Source: Antarctobacter heliothermus (GTDB taxonomy: Bacteria; Pseudomonadota; Alphaproteobacteria; Rhodobacterales; Rhodobacteraceae). From it: a stretch of 64,000 nt of DNA. Made by a program: the position numbers and the translations under genes. The DNA is taken from the NCBI RefSeq assembly GCF_900188425.1, contig NZ_FZON01000001.1:62001-126000 (forward strand), written 5' to 3'. Below the pieces are notes generated by a model that saw only the letters and a list, made by a program, of their open reading frames with translations, ran no database searches and was not told the DNA's origin. Positions within the stretch are counted from its first letter, which is position 1. Each line of letters opens with the position of its first letter. Below, piece by piece: positions 8,939 through 19,653 of this stretch.

Positions 8939-10204
8939 TTACTTCAGCGCGTCCCAGCTGTTCTGGATCGCCTTGGCCACGTCGGCGGCGGGTTTGCCGC
9001 CCGCGTAGTCGACCATCCCGGTCCAGAAGCTGCCCGCCCCGACACCGCCCGGCATCAGGTCGGACCCGTCAAACCGAAAGGTGGTGGCGTCCAGCAGAAT
9101 GCCGTTCATCTTTGCGGTCGGCTCATCCGAGAACTTGGAGGTGTCCACGGTCTTGAGCGGGGTCAGGAAACCGCCAAGCTCCATCCAGATTTCATGCGCC
9201 TCGTTGGTTTGCAGAAAGGCGATCAGATCATGGGCGGCCTGACTTTCGTTGGTGATGGCCCAGAGCGTCCCTGCCCCCAACACCGGCTGGCCCAGGTCCT
9301 TGCCCTCATAAGCGGGGAAGTAGAAGAAATCGGCGTCCAGCCCCACTTCGGTGCCTTCGGGGAAGAAGGCCGGGATGAACGACGCCTGATGGTGCATCAT
9401 GCATTGCGGCGGCGCATCGAACAGACCCTTGGGGCTGTCACGGAAATCGGTCGAGGCAACCGCGCCACGACCTCCCGCCACCTTGCCGTCCTCGATGAAA
9501 GCGCCGAATGCCTCGATCGCGCCGACGACGGCGGGATCATCAAAAGCGATGTCATTGGCGACCCATTGGTCATAGACCTCGGGCGGTTGGGTGCGCAACA
9601 TCATGTCCTCGACCCAGTCGGTCGCCGGCCATCCAGTCGCGCCGCCCGATCCCAGACCGATACACCACGGCGTCTCACCGTCCTCGATCATCTGCGCCTC
9701 AAGCGCCTTCAGCTCTTCCATGGTGGTCGGGACGTCGTAGCCGAAGTCTTCAAAATTCTCAGGACTGTACCAGACCAGCGATTTCACATCGACCTTGTAG
9801 AAAAACCCGAACAGCTTTTCCGCGCCGCCTGCGTCCGCATAGGATCCCAGGCTGACCCAGCTGTCGCCCGCGGCATAGTTTTCGCGGATCCAGTCGGCAG
9901 TGCCATCCTTGAGCGGTGTCAGGAACCCGCGCGACGCCATGTCGGACGCCAATCCCGGCTGCGGAAAGACGGCAACATGCGGGGCCGAACCGGCCTCGGC
10001 ATCGACGACGATCTGCTGCTCAAAGCTGTCAGAGCCGACGTAAGACACATCATGGCCGGACTGCTCTGCAAACGCGCCCAACACAGTTTGGACCGCTTCC
10101 TGATCAGGGCCAAGCCAGGGGCCGAAGACGGTCAGCTTTTCGGCGTGGGCAATGCCCGCGCTCAGGGCCAGGGCCGCGACGCTCAGGTAAAACGATGACT
10201 TCAT
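8939..10204 (-). CDS. aglE: Alpha-glucoside ABC transporter substrate-binding protein
   Basis: 421 residues with a clear signal peptide (MKSSFYLSVAALALSAGIAHA), exported to the periplasm to capture alpha-glucosides. The mature part begins EKLTVFGPWLGPDQEAV and carries the cluster 1 sugar-binding protein fold; aromatic-rich patches such as FFYFPAYEGKDLG fit a sugar site. The ATG at 10204 has GGGAGGATCACAA in front of it. It is the first gene of the agl operon, transcribed from a promoter with an operator just after the likely start of transcription. Confidence 0.9.
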   Translation of the reverse strand: MKSSFYLSVAALALSAGIAHAEKLTVFGPWLGPDQEAVQTVLGAFAEQSGHDVSYVGSDSFEQQIVVDAEAGSAPHVAVFPQPGLASDMASRGFLTPLKDGTADWIRENYAAGDSWVSLGSYADAGGAEKLFGFFYKVDVKSLVWYSPENFEDFGYDVPTTMEELKALEAQMIEDGETPWCIGLGSGGATGWPATDWVEDMMLRTQPPEVYDQWVANDIAFDDPAVVGAIEAFGAFIEDGKVAGGRGAVASTDFRDSPKGLFDAPPQCMMHHQASFIPAFFPEGTEVGLDADFFYFPAYEGKDLGQPVLGAGTLWAITNESQAAHDLIAFLQTNEAHEIWMELGGFLTPLKTVDTSKFSDEPTAKMNGILLDATTFRFDGSDLMPGGVGAGSFWTGMVDYAGGKPAADVAKAIQNSWDALK

Positions 10205-10280
10205 TTGTGATCCTCCCAATCCCACGCCATCCCACGCGGGTCATTTCAGTCAGCCGGCGCCTGTCCACTTGATGGATATT

Positions 10281-10292
10281 CAAAGCGCTTTG
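10281..10292. promoter_or_regulatory. Palindromic operator 1 (probable AglR site at the aglE promoter)
   Basis: CAAAGCGCTTTG is a perfect 12-bp palindrome with the central CG of LacI-family operators. It overlaps the first bases downstream of the predicted aglE transcription start (about 10295), the classical position for repression. A second copy differing at one base lies at 10428-10439 in front of aglR. Confidence 0.75.
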
Positions 10293-10301
10293 GGTGTCAG
10301 C

Positions 10302-10330
10302 ACTATCCCCGAGTCGCCCCAAGCTGTCAA
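10302..10330 (-). promoter_or_regulatory. Sigma70 promoter of the aglEFGAK operon
   Basis: On the minus strand TTGACA (10325-10330) and GATAGT (10302-10307) are 17 bases apart. The -35 is perfect and the -10 matches four of six. The predicted start near 10295 leaves a leader of about 90 bases. Confidence 0.65.
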
Positions 10331-10417
10331 CATTTCACCCTCTCGTGTCAAAGAAAACAAATGCTGCGGCGCAGCTAGAAAGCCGCCCTTGCCGTCGGAT
10401 CGGATCGACCTCGCCTC

Positions 10418-10448
10418 TTGACAAAACCGAAGCGCTTTGGGCGATATG
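10418..10448 (+). promoter_or_regulatory. Probable aglR promoter
   Basis: A perfect -35 TTGACA lies at 10418-10423. The best -10 is GATATG at 10443-10448 with a 19-base spacer, so the promoter would need help or be weak. Operator 2 fills the spacer. If correct, the transcript begins at or just after the initiation codon region of aglR. Confidence 0.4.
10428..10439. promoter_or_regulatory. Palindromic operator 2 (probable AglR autoregulation site)
   Basis: CGAAGCGCTTTG matches operator 1 at 11 of 12 positions and lies between the -35 and the aglR start, suggesting autorepression. The two sites are 147 bases apart (14 helical turns), which would also permit looping. Confidence 0.7.
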
Positions 10449-10454
10449 GACGTC

Positions 10455-11483
10455 ATGAACCTCAAACAGCTTTCCCAGCACCTCAACCTGTCGCAGACCA
10501 CCGTCAGCCGCGCGCTGAACGGCTTTCCCGAGGTCAGCGAAAAGACCCGGGAACGGGTGTTGCAGGCGGCGAAAAAGCTGAATTACAGTCCGAATGCGCG
10601 GGCCAAGGGGCTGGCCACGGGGCGCGCGCAGGCGATTGGCCATGTGCTGCCGATCAGCGATCAGCATGAGATGGTGAACCCGATCTTTGGCGACTTCATC
10701 GCCGGAGCGGGACAGACGTATGCCAAGGAAGGCTATGAGGTTGTCATCAGCCTTGTCCGCGACACCGAGCAAGAGCAGGCTTATCGGTCGATCCGCAGCC
10801 GGGGCAGTGTTGACGGGATCATCGTACACGGGCCGCGCATGGCCGACAGCCGCATCCCGCTGCTGAGCGAATTGGGGATGCCGTTTGTGGTGCATGGCCG
10901 TGCATCCGATGTGACCCTGCCCTATTCCTGGCTCGACACCAACAACAGCCGCGCCTTTCGGCGGGCCACCGAATTCCTGCTGGATCTTGGCCATCGCCGC
11001 ATCGCGCTGATCAACGGGCTGGAGTTCATGGACTTCGCCTTTCGCCGCCGCGAAGCCTATGTCAGTGCGCTGACCGATCGTGGCATCGCCGCCGACCCGG
11101 CGCTGATGCGCTCTGACGAAATGACCGAGGTGTTCGGCTATCGCTGCGCCCGCGACATGCTGCGCGATCCCGCCCCCCCGACCGCCTTTCTGGTGTCGTC
11201 GATGATCACCGCCATCGGCGTGCGCCGCGCCATCCACGAGGCCGGTTTGCAGATGGGCCGCGACGTGTCCGTGATCACCCATGACGATGATCTGGGATAT
11301 CTCAAGAACGGCCATGACGTGCCGATCTTTACCGCCACGCGGTCCTCTGTCCGCAGTGCCGGGGCACGGGCGGCGGAAATGCTGCTGCACCTGATCCGCA
11401 CCCCCGGTGCGCCGCCCCAGACCCAGTTGATGGAGGCCGAATTGATCATCGGCAGCTCCACCGGCCCCGCGATACAAAGGTAG
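10455..11483 (+). CDS. aglR: LacI-family repressor of alpha-glucoside genes
   Basis: 342 residues. The N-terminal helix-turn-helix begins MNLKQLSQHLNLSQTTVSRA and includes the hinge NYSPNARAKGLATGRA; a periplasmic-binding-protein-like sensor domain follows. Divergent from aglE and followed closely by beta-glucosidase and glucokinase, it most likely represses the locus until an alpha-glucoside or derived sugar is present. The ATG at 10455 gives the standard LacI N-terminus; ATG 10446 and TTG 10437 are in frame but would overlap the operator. No good ribosome site is visible, so translation may be nearly leaderless. Confidence 0.88.
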   Translation: MNLKQLSQHLNLSQTTVSRALNGFPEVSEKTRERVLQAAKKLNYSPNARAKGLATGRAQAIGHVLPISDQHEMVNPIFGDFIAGAGQTYAKEGYEVVISLVRDTEQEQAYRSIRSRGSVDGIIVHGPRMADSRIPLLSELGMPFVVHGRASDVTLPYSWLDTNNSRAFRRATEFLLDLGHRRIALINGLEFMDFAFRRREAYVSALTDRGIAADPALMRSDEMTEVFGYRCARDMLRDPAPPTAFLVSSMITAIGVRRAIHEAGLQMGRDVSVITHDDDLGYLKNGHDVPIFTATRSSVRSAGARAAEMLLHLIRTPGAPPQTQLMEAELIIGSSTGPAIQR

Positions 11484-11487
11484 ACCC

Positions 11488-12810
11488 ATGCGACACACAC
11501 GTCCCGATTTCCCTGATGGTTTCCTGTTTGGGGCGGCCACATCCAGCTACCAGATCGAGGGTCACGGCGTTGGCGGCGCGGGCCGCACCCAATGGGATGA
11601 TTTCGCCGCAACCCCCGGCAATGTTGTCCGGTTCGAGGATGGCGCCCGCGCCTGCGACCACTATCACCGCTACGCCGAGGATCTGGATCTGGTCGCCGCA
11701 GCCGGGTTCGACTGTTACCGCTTTTCGCTGAGCTGGGCGCGGGTGATGCCCGAGGGGCGCGGCCCGGTCAACGCAGAGGGGCTGGATTTCTACGACCGGC
11801 TGACCGACGCCATGCTGGAACGCGGCATCAAGCCCTGCGCCACGCTGTACCACTGGGAACTGCCCTCTCCCCTGTTGGACTCGGGCGGCTGGCGCAACCG
11901 CGACATCGCCGAATGGTTCGCCGATTACACAGAGGTCGTTATGTCCCGCATCGGTGACAGGATGTTCTCTGTCGCCCCGATCAATGAGCCGTGGTGCGTG
12001 GCCTGGCTCAGCCATTTTGAGGGCCACCATGCCCCCGGCGTGCGTGACATCCGTGCCGCCGCGCGCGCCATGCATCACGTCCTGCTGGCACATGGCCGCG
12101 CGATTGAGACGATGCGCGGTCTGGGCATGGGCAATCTTGGTGGCGTCTTCAACCATGAATGGACCGACCCGGCCGACGACAGCCCCGAGGCGCGCAGCGC
12201 CGCCGACCGCTATGACGCGATCTACAACCGCTGGTTTCTTGGCGGCGTCTTCAAGGGGGAATACCCGACGCTGGCGCTGGAGGGGTTGGAGCCGCATTTG
12301 CCCACCGGCTGGCAGGACGATTTCAGCACCATACAGGCACCGCTGGACTGGTGCGGGCTGAACTACTACACCCGCAAGCTGATCGCGCCGGCGGGTCAGC
12401 CCTGGCCAAACTACCGCGACGTCGAAGGCCCGCTGCCCAAGACCTTTATGGATTGGGAGATCTATCCCGACGGGCTGTACAACTTCCTGACCCGCGCCGC
12501 GCGCGAGTATACCGGCGATCTGCCACTGTTTGTCACCGAAAACGGCATGGCCTCACCGGATGTTCTCAAGGGGACCAGCGTCGAAGACCCGGACCGCACC
12601 GCCTATCTGGACGCGCATCTGGCCAGCGCCAAACGGGCCATCGCAGAGGGTGTGCCGCTGAATGGCTATTTCATCTGGTCGCTGCTGGACAATTACGAAT
12701 GGGCCTTGGGATACGAAAAACGGTTTGGGCTGGTTCATGTGGACTTTGACACGCTGGTGCGCACGCCCAAGGCATCGTATCACGCGCTGGCCCACGCCCT
12801 GAAGTCCTGA
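11488..12810 (+). CDS. bglA: Beta-glucosidase (GH1)
   Basis: 440 residues, GH1 family, releasing glucose from beta-glucosides in the cytoplasm. The N-terminal FLFGAATSSYQIEG motif, acid/base glutamate E167 in PINEPW and nucleophile E351 in FVTENGM are intact. No signal peptide is present. It starts four bases after aglR and is followed by glucokinase 19 bases later, forming a three-gene unit. The surrounding locus is for alpha-glucosides, so the unit may handle both anomers; specificity cannot be read from sequence. Confidence 0.92.
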   Translation: MRHTRPDFPDGFLFGAATSSYQIEGHGVGGAGRTQWDDFAATPGNVVRFEDGARACDHYHRYAEDLDLVAAAGFDCYRFSLSWARVMPEGRGPVNAEGLDFYDRLTDAMLERGIKPCATLYHWELPSPLLDSGGWRNRDIAEWFADYTEVVMSRIGDRMFSVAPINEPWCVAWLSHFEGHHAPGVRDIRAAARAMHHVLLAHGRAIETMRGLGMGNLGGVFNHEWTDPADDSPEARSAADRYDAIYNRWFLGGVFKGEYPTLALEGLEPHLPTGWQDDFSTIQAPLDWCGLNYYTRKLIAPAGQPWPNYRDVEGPLPKTFMDWEIYPDGLYNFLTRAAREYTGDLPLFVTENGMASPDVLKGTSVEDPDRTAYLDAHLASAKRAIAEGVPLNGYFIWSLLDNYEWALGYEKRFGLVHVDFDTLVRTPKASYHALAHALKS

Positions 12811-12829
12811 TCCCCGAAAGGCCGCCGCC

Positions 12830-13789
12830 ATGACGCAAGAGCTTTCTGTTGTCGCCGACATCGGCGGCACTAACACGCGGGTCGCCCTTTGCCTGAACGG
12901 CAAAATCCTTGAGGACACGATCCGCCGCTATCGCAATGCCGAGAACGCGGGCATCGGCCCGATCCTTGACGACTACCTTGGCGCGCAACAGGTGACGCCG
13001 GTGGCGGTCTGCGTCGACATGGCCGGTCCGGTGCATGACGGGGTCGGCACGCTGACAAACCTGGATTGGAAGGTCGACGCCGCGTCCCTGAGATCTGATA
13101 CCGGCGCGGCGCGGGTCGCGGTGCTGAACGACCTTCAGGCGCAGGGCTTTGCGGTGGCGCATCTAGGGCACGACAGCCTGTTGCCGGTCCTGACCGGGCG
13201 CGAACCCGCCAAGGACGCAGTGCGGCTGGTGGTCAATGTCGGCACCGGGTTGAACGCGGTGCCGGTCTATTCCCAAGGCGGCCGCACCATGGTGCCTCCG
13301 GCGGAGGCGGGTCATATCTCTTTGCTGGCGCGCACCACCGAAGAACTGCGCCTGATTGACTGGATCGCCGAGCGGCACGGTCAGCCGGGTGTCGAGGACA
13401 TTCTGTCGGGCCGCGGTCTGGAACGGCTGTATGCCTGGGTCTGCCACGACGAAGGCGACGGCGAGCCGCTGGCCGCCGCAGAGATCATGGCCGGGTTTGA
13501 GGCGGGTCAGCTGCGGGCGCAGCGCGCCGCCCGCCTGTTCGTCCATTTTCTGGGGCGCTATTCTGGTGATCTTGCCCTTATCACCCTGCCCTTTGGCGGC
13601 ATCTATCTGGTTGGCGGCGTCACCCGGCACCTTGGCCCGCACCTGCGCGCACTTGGTTTCGCCAAGGCGTTTGCCGACAAGGGCCGGTTCAACGCTTACA
13701 TGACGCAATTCCCGGTGGATCTGGTAACAGACGACTACGCGGCGCTCAGGGGCTGTGCCGCGCATCTGGCGGAACTGACGACGACGTAA
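12830..13789 (+). CDS. glk: Glucokinase
   Basis: 319 residues, Glk family, phosphorylating glucose with ATP to give glucose 6-phosphate. The phosphate-1 motif DIGGTNTRVAL is at 10-20, NDLQAQGFAV follows near 104 and the VNVGTGLNAV and GGIYLVGGV regions complete the nucleotide site. ATG 12830 is preceded by AAAGG at a suitable distance. It feeds glucose released by AglA and the GH1 enzyme into central metabolism and is the last gene of the aglR unit. Confidence 0.92.
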   Translation: MTQELSVVADIGGTNTRVALCLNGKILEDTIRRYRNAENAGIGPILDDYLGAQQVTPVAVCVDMAGPVHDGVGTLTNLDWKVDAASLRSDTGAARVAVLNDLQAQGFAVAHLGHDSLLPVLTGREPAKDAVRLVVNVGTGLNAVPVYSQGGRTMVPPAEAGHISLLARTTEELRLIDWIAERHGQPGVEDILSGRGLERLYAWVCHDEGDGEPLAAAEIMAGFEAGQLRAQRAARLFVHFLGRYSGDLALITLPFGGIYLVGGVTRHLGPHLRALGFAKAFADKGRFNAYMTQFPVDLVTDDYAALRGCAAHLAELTTT

Positions 13790-13900
13790 ATCCCGGACCG
13801 GCCCTTTCCGCTTGCCCACGTTTGACGCGCGGGCGATACCCATGCGGACCTGCCACTCACCGAAAGCTGCCCAGATGCCCCGCTCCGCGCCGGTGCCCGC

Positions 13901-14773
13901 ATGATTTTGCGCGCCATTTCCCTGATGATCCTCTCTATGGCGCTGCTGGCCGGGGCGGATGCGTTTTTCAAGCTTGCCACCCATGCCGCCCCCATCGGGC
14001 AGGTCATGACACTGGTCAGCATCGGCGGCACGGCGCTGTTCATCGGGTTGGCCCGGATCATGGGCGTGGCACTGTGGACCCGCGCGGCGCTGCACCCGAT
14101 GGTGCTGCTGCGCAACCTGTTCGAGATCATTGGCGCAATCGGCATGGTAGTCGGGCTGAAACATATCCCGCTGCCGGTCTTTGCCGCGATCATCCAGGCC
14201 GGCCCGCTGGTGGTGACGCTGGGCGCGGCGCTGTTTCTGAAGGAACAGGTGGGCTGGCGGCGCTGGCTGGCGGTCGGCGTCGGCATCGTAGGCATGCTGA
14301 TGGTGATCCGACCTTTTGGAACCAGCTTTTCCGGGTGGGAGCTGTTTGCGGTCATGGGCATCACCGCCCTGTCGGCGCGCGATCTTGTCACCCGCATGTC
14401 ACCGCCAGAGATTCCGGCGCTGGCGATTTCCACTTGGGGATTCGGCGCGACGGTGCTGCCCGGTCTGGCGCTCTGGATGCTGGCCACCACCCCCTCCAGC
14501 TTTGGGGCCGCCGCGCTCTGGCCGATCTTGGGCGCGGTGCTGGTGACCACCTCGGGCTATCTGGCGATCACCACGGCGATGCGGATGGCGCCTGCGTCCA
14601 TCGTGGCGCCCTTCCGCTATTCTCGTCTGGTGTTTACCACCGGGCTGGGGATGCTGATCTTTGGCGACCGCCCGGATTTCTGGACCATTGCCGGATCGGC
14701 GCTGATCCTTGTGGCCGGGCTGTATACCTTCTTGCGCGAAAGACGACTGGCACGGGCGGCGGCACTGGCCTGA
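13901..14773 (+). CDS. EamA/DMT-family transporter
   Basis: 290 residues with about ten hydrophobic segments arranged as two EamA repeats (roughly 1-135 and 145-285). The family exports or imports small metabolites across the inner membrane; the substrate cannot be predicted. The start MILRAISLMILSM at 13901 opens straight into helix 1, which fits the family, although the ribosome site is weak. It stands alone between glk and eno. Confidence 0.85.
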   Translation: MILRAISLMILSMALLAGADAFFKLATHAAPIGQVMTLVSIGGTALFIGLARIMGVALWTRAALHPMVLLRNLFEIIGAIGMVVGLKHIPLPVFAAIIQAGPLVVTLGAALFLKEQVGWRRWLAVGVGIVGMLMVIRPFGTSFSGWELFAVMGITALSARDLVTRMSPPEIPALAISTWGFGATVLPGLALWMLATTPSSFGAAALWPILGAVLVTTSGYLAITTAMRMAPASIVAPFRYSRLVFTTGLGMLIFGDRPDFWTIAGSALILVAGLYTFLRERRLARAAALA

Positions 14774-14776
14774 TAG

Positions 14777-16219
<1,443 letters not shown>

Positions 16220-16245
16220 CTCCTTTTAGTTTCAACACGTTGCAG

Positions 16246-16280
16246 GAACCGCCCTTTTTTCGGGGCGGTTCTATTCTTTT
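16246..16280 (+). terminator. Intrinsic terminator of enolase
   Basis: A 9-bp perfect stem GAACCGCCC (16246-16254) / GGGCGGTTC (16263-16271) with an eight-base loop is followed by TATTCTTTT. It begins 26 bases after the eno stop codon. Confidence 0.85.
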
Positions 16281-16396
16281 GGGTAGACGTTTGGCAATCC
16301 AAGTGACTGCCTCTCTGAAAACCCGTAGTTTGGCGTGTGTTTTATGAACTGGCGGCTGCCCGTGCAGCCGTCGCAAAAGGTAACGCGCAGAACAAT

Positions 16397-17716
16397 ATGG
16401 CCCGATCCTTGCCTCAGGACAGTTTCGCAACCCGACTTGCCGACATGCGGCGGGCGGAATACGGCGCAAGCGCAGAGACGGTCGTGCGCTATGGCATCAT
16501 GCTTGTGGCCGTCGCAGTTCTGGCCCTGAACATGGACGGTCACCTTGCCCTGGCCTGGGGCGCGCTGTACGCGCTGCTGGAAAGCAGTCTGGCGGTGTTG
16601 CTCACCCGATCCGAGACAGGCCCGGCATCGTTGCGCTACATGGCCGCGCTGACAGTCTATGGCCTTTCGGGGCTCTGCTTCATGTCCATGCCGCTCTACC
16701 TTTTGGCGGCGGATTTCTCGCCCGGGCTGAACTTCACCGGCGCTGTGGGGCTGGTGGGTCTGGCGCTCTATACGCTGCAGCGTCCGCATCGGGAACTTGG
16801 GCTGGTCGTCGTAGATTGCTGTACGATCTCGATCCTGGCGCTTGCCCTGGTCATGATCCTGACCCCCCGGCTGCAAAGCGGACTTGAGGTATTCACTGTC
16901 GGGTTCATGGCGCTGGCGGTTCTGTTCTACTACATCGGCTCACAGATCTCAGGCTGGAGACTCCAGACAGAGTTGCGCACAGCCCGGCAACGGGCGGCTG
17001 CGGCACAACAAGCGCGCACCCTGGGCCAGTTTGTCGGTGGCGTGGCGCATGAATTCAACAACGACCTGACGGTGATCCTTGGCAACCTCGACCTGTTCGA
17101 GACACTGCAAAACCCCGACGATCGCGCCGTGGCCATCCGGGAAAGCCGAACTGCGGCGGCGCGTGCGGCGCAGACCGTGCAACACCTCTTGGCCGCCAGC
17201 GGACGGACAAGGCTGGTGCCGCTGGACCTGCCGATGGACAGCGCCCTGTTTGATTTTGGAGAGGCGCTGACGGATGTGCTGAAGCCCGACATGACGGTAG
17301 AGGTCGTTCCGTCCGCAGATCCGCTGGTGGTGCGGGTGGACAGCGATGCCTTGCGCGCCTGCGTGATCCAACTGGGTCTGAACGCGCAAGAGGCCACCTC
17401 CGGGTCGGGCCTGATCCGCATCCGTGCAGAGCGACGCGCCACCGCAGGTGAGCTGGATCCGCCGCCCGATACCTTGCCGCCCTATGTTGCACTGATCATA
17501 GAGGATGACGGTCCGGGCGTCAGCGATGAGGCGCTTTCCCTGCTGGCAGAGCCGTTCTATTCGACCAAACCACCGAACGAGGGCCGCGGGTTGGGCCTGT
17601 CCGCCGTGGCGGGATTCACCCGCCAGTCCGGAGGCGGGCTGAAACTGGAACACGGCCCGGGCGGCGGATTGCGGGTTGTGCTTTACCTTGCAGAGGCGCG
17701 TGGTGACGGCGTCTAG
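16397..17716 (+). CDS. Membrane-bound sensor histidine kinase (orphan)
   Basis: 439 residues from ATG 16397; a GTG at 16337 would add 20 residues but has no ribosome site. Five to six hydrophobic segments (about 31-180) form a membrane sensor with no large periplasmic loop. A short coiled region leads to the phosphoacceptor H218 in GGVAHEFNNDLTVILGNLDL, and the ATPase part has an N-box near LGLNAQEA and G-boxes EDDGPGVSDEA and GRGLGLSAVAGF. The H-box resembles the HisKA group with HEFNN. No receiver or response regulator is adjacent, so its partner is elsewhere. Signal unknown. Confidence 0.82.
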   Translation: MARSLPQDSFATRLADMRRAEYGASAETVVRYGIMLVAVAVLALNMDGHLALAWGALYALLESSLAVLLTRSETGPASLRYMAALTVYGLSGLCFMSMPLYLLAADFSPGLNFTGAVGLVGLALYTLQRPHRELGLVVVDCCTISILALALVMILTPRLQSGLEVFTVGFMALAVLFYYIGSQISGWRLQTELRTARQRAAAAQQARTLGQFVGGVAHEFNNDLTVILGNLDLFETLQNPDDRAVAIRESRTAAARAAQTVQHLLAASGRTRLVPLDLPMDSALFDFGEALTDVLKPDMTVEVVPSADPLVVRVDSDALRACVIQLGLNAQEATSGSGLIRIRAERRATAGELDPPPDTLPPYVALIIEDDGPGVSDEALSLLAEPFYSTKPPNEGRGLGLSAVAGFTRQSGGGLKLEHGPGGGLRVVLYLAEARGDGV

Positions 17717-17719
17717 CGC

Positions 17720-18169
17720 CTAGCTGTCGGGTTCCTGATAGACACCCTGCGCCTTCAGCGCGTCGACAACCTCTTTGGGCATGTAGGTTTCATCGTGCTT
17801 GGCAAGGATCTCGGACGCCTCGAACACGCCATCGACATAGCGCCCGGTGCCGACCATACCTTGGTTTTCCTCGAACAGGTCTGGCAACACGCCGGTATAG
17901 ACCACCGGCACCGTCGCACCGCCATCGGTCACGCTGAACCGGATCTGTTCACCGTCCCCCCGGATCAATGTCCCCTCTTCGACCAGTCCGCCAATGCGGA
18001 ACACCTCTGCCGGCGAGGGCGGCTCTTCCATGACCTGACTGGGGGAGCGAAAGAAATTGATCCCGTCGCGCATCGCATAGCCGATCAAACCGGTAGAGAC
18101 GATCAATGCGGCGACGGCCAGAGCAATGATCTGGATCCGGCGTTGTTTCTTGAGGGATTTCATGGCCAT
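17720..18169 (-). CDS. ccmE: Cytochrome c maturation protein CcmE (haem chaperone)
   Basis: 149 residues, membrane-anchored periplasmic haem chaperone that passes haem to apocytochrome c. It has an N-terminal anchor (about 13-33), the beta-barrel domain and the haem-binding histidine H125 with Y129 in the motif LAKHDETYMP. ATG 18169 has GAGG six bases upstream; ATG 18163 is an alternative giving MKSLKKQRR. It is on its own here, without ccmABCFGH, and lies downstream of argC on the same strand. Confidence 0.93.
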   Translation of the reverse strand: MAMKSLKKQRRIQIIALAVAALIVSTGLIGYAMRDGINFFRSPSQVMEEPPSPAEVFRIGGLVEEGTLIRGDGEQIRFSVTDGGATVPVVYTGVLPDLFEENQGMVGTGRYVDGVFEASEILAKHDETYMPKEVVDALKAQGVYQEPDS

Positions 18170-18307
18170 GGAGGACCTCTTTCAGAGCGCCGAAAAACTA
18201 TTCCGACAATATAGGCCCGGCTGCGCCTCTTGGGGAGGGGGGTTGCACAATTTGCCGCGCCCCGGTGGGGTTTGGATGTCCCCGGACCGCAGCCACCCGG
18301 TGGGGTT

Positions 18308-18329
18308 TTCAGGGGCACCGCCCCCTGAA
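18308..18329 (-). terminator. Stem-loop between argC and ccmE
   Basis: TTCAGGGG and CCCCTGAA pair around a six-base G+C-rich loop about 60 bases after the argC stop. No T-run follows on the minus strand. The rest of the 18170-18385 gap shows other short G+C-rich palindromic stretches and no gene. Confidence 0.35.
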
Positions 18330-18385
18330 GGCCTGCGTGGCCTGAACGCAAATCGACCTGTGCGCGCAGTACGCGTGCCGCTGGA

Positions 18386-19414
18386 TCAGGGGAAACAGGG
18401 GGCCAGCATCAGACCGGCAGTTTCATCCTCACCCAGCATCAGGTTGGCATTCTGCAAGGCCTGACCCGAACTGCCCTTGGTCAGGTTGTCCAGCGCCGCC
18501 ACCACCAGCGCCCGCCCCGGCCGCCGGTCCCCGGCCACGCCGATGTGGCAGAAATTGGAGCCGCGCACATGGTGGGTCGAGGGCGTCTCGCCAAACGGCA
18601 ACACCTGGATGAATGGCTCATCCGCATAGGCAGCCGTTAGCGTGGCGTGAATGGCCTGCGGGTCGCCGCGCAGATAGCCGGTGGCCAGAATGCCGCGATT
18701 GAACGGGCCAAGGTGCGGGGTGAACTGGATCTGCACCGGGCGCCCGGCAAGGGCCGAAAACTCTTGATCGAACTCCCCCAGATGGCGGTGGGTGCTGCCC
18801 ACTGCATAGGCGTTGGTGCCTTCGCTCAGTTCCGCGTGCAGCAGGTTTTCCTTCAGCGACCGACCGGCCCCGCTGACGCCGCATTGCAGATCAAGGATGA
18901 TCTCGTCCAGGTCGATCACTCCGGCGGTGATCAGCGGGCGCAGGATGTATTGCCCCGTCGCCGCGTTGCAGCCGGTTCCGGCCACCAGTCTCGCGGCGCG
19001 GATGTCGTCGCGGTAGAATTCGGTCAGGCCATAGACCGCCTCTTTCTGGGTCTCCACCGCCGCATGCGGGTTACCATACCATTTTTCATAGTCCGCCGGA
19101 TCGCGCAGCCGGAAGTCCGCCGACAGATCGACGATTTTCACCGTTTTCGGCAATTGCGAGATCACCTCCTGGCTGGTCTTGTGCGGCAACGCGCAAAAAC
19201 ACAGGTCGATCTGCGAAAAGTCGATCTGTTCCCATGTCACCAGATCGGGCAGTTCCAGGTGGCGCAGATGCGGAAAGACTTGTGCCATGCTCAGTCCTGC
19301 CTTGGAATTGGCGGCCAGCGCCGTGATCTGGCAAGAGGGATGGGTGGCAATCAGCCGGATCAACTCGGCCCCGGTATAGCCGGAGGCGCCGATGATGGCG
19401 ATGGAATGGGTCAT
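18386..19414 (-). CDS. argC: N-acetyl-gamma-glutamyl-phosphate reductase
   Basis: 342 residues, third step of arginine synthesis: NADPH-dependent reduction of N-acetylglutamyl phosphate. The Rossmann motif [13 protein letters not shown] is at 9-21 and the catalytic cysteine C149 is in [11 protein letters not shown]; a later [12 protein letters not shown] loop fits the family. ATG 19414 has AGGTGA upstream; an earlier in-frame start would add an unrelated tail. No other arg gene is next to it. Confidence 0.95.
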   Translation of the reverse strand: MTHSIAIIGASGYTGAELIRLIATHPSCQITALAANSKAGLSMAQVFPHLRHLELPDLVTWEQIDFSQIDLCFCALPHKTSQEVISQLPKTVKIVDLSADFRLRDPADYEKWYGNPHAAVETQKEAVYGLTEFYRDDIRAARLVAGTGCNAATGQYILRPLITAGVIDLDEIILDLQCGVSGAGRSLKENLLHAELSEGTNAYAVGSTHRHLGEFDQEFSALAGRPVQIQFTPHLGPFNRGILATGYLRGDPQAIHATLTAAYADEPFIQVLPFGETPSTHHVRGSNFCHIGVAGDRRPGRALVVAALDNLTKGSSGQALQNANLMLGEDETAGLMLAPCFP

Positions 19415-19653
19415 GGGGTCACCTGAAGGGGATGGCGCCCAAGTCAATGGGGGCGCGGATTTTGGTGGAACAGCAAGAGCGGCCGCCGGTCACGGGCGGC
19501 AGATGGATCATCGTCGCAGGCGCAAGGCGGGATACGCGATCATGAACAGGCTCCTTTGGGTTTTCGATATAGCGGGCCAGTTTCTTTCGATCAATGAGGA
19601 ATACCGATGGGCTTTGGCTTGATCGCAGGGGCCGTCCTCGCCAATATGCCGCC

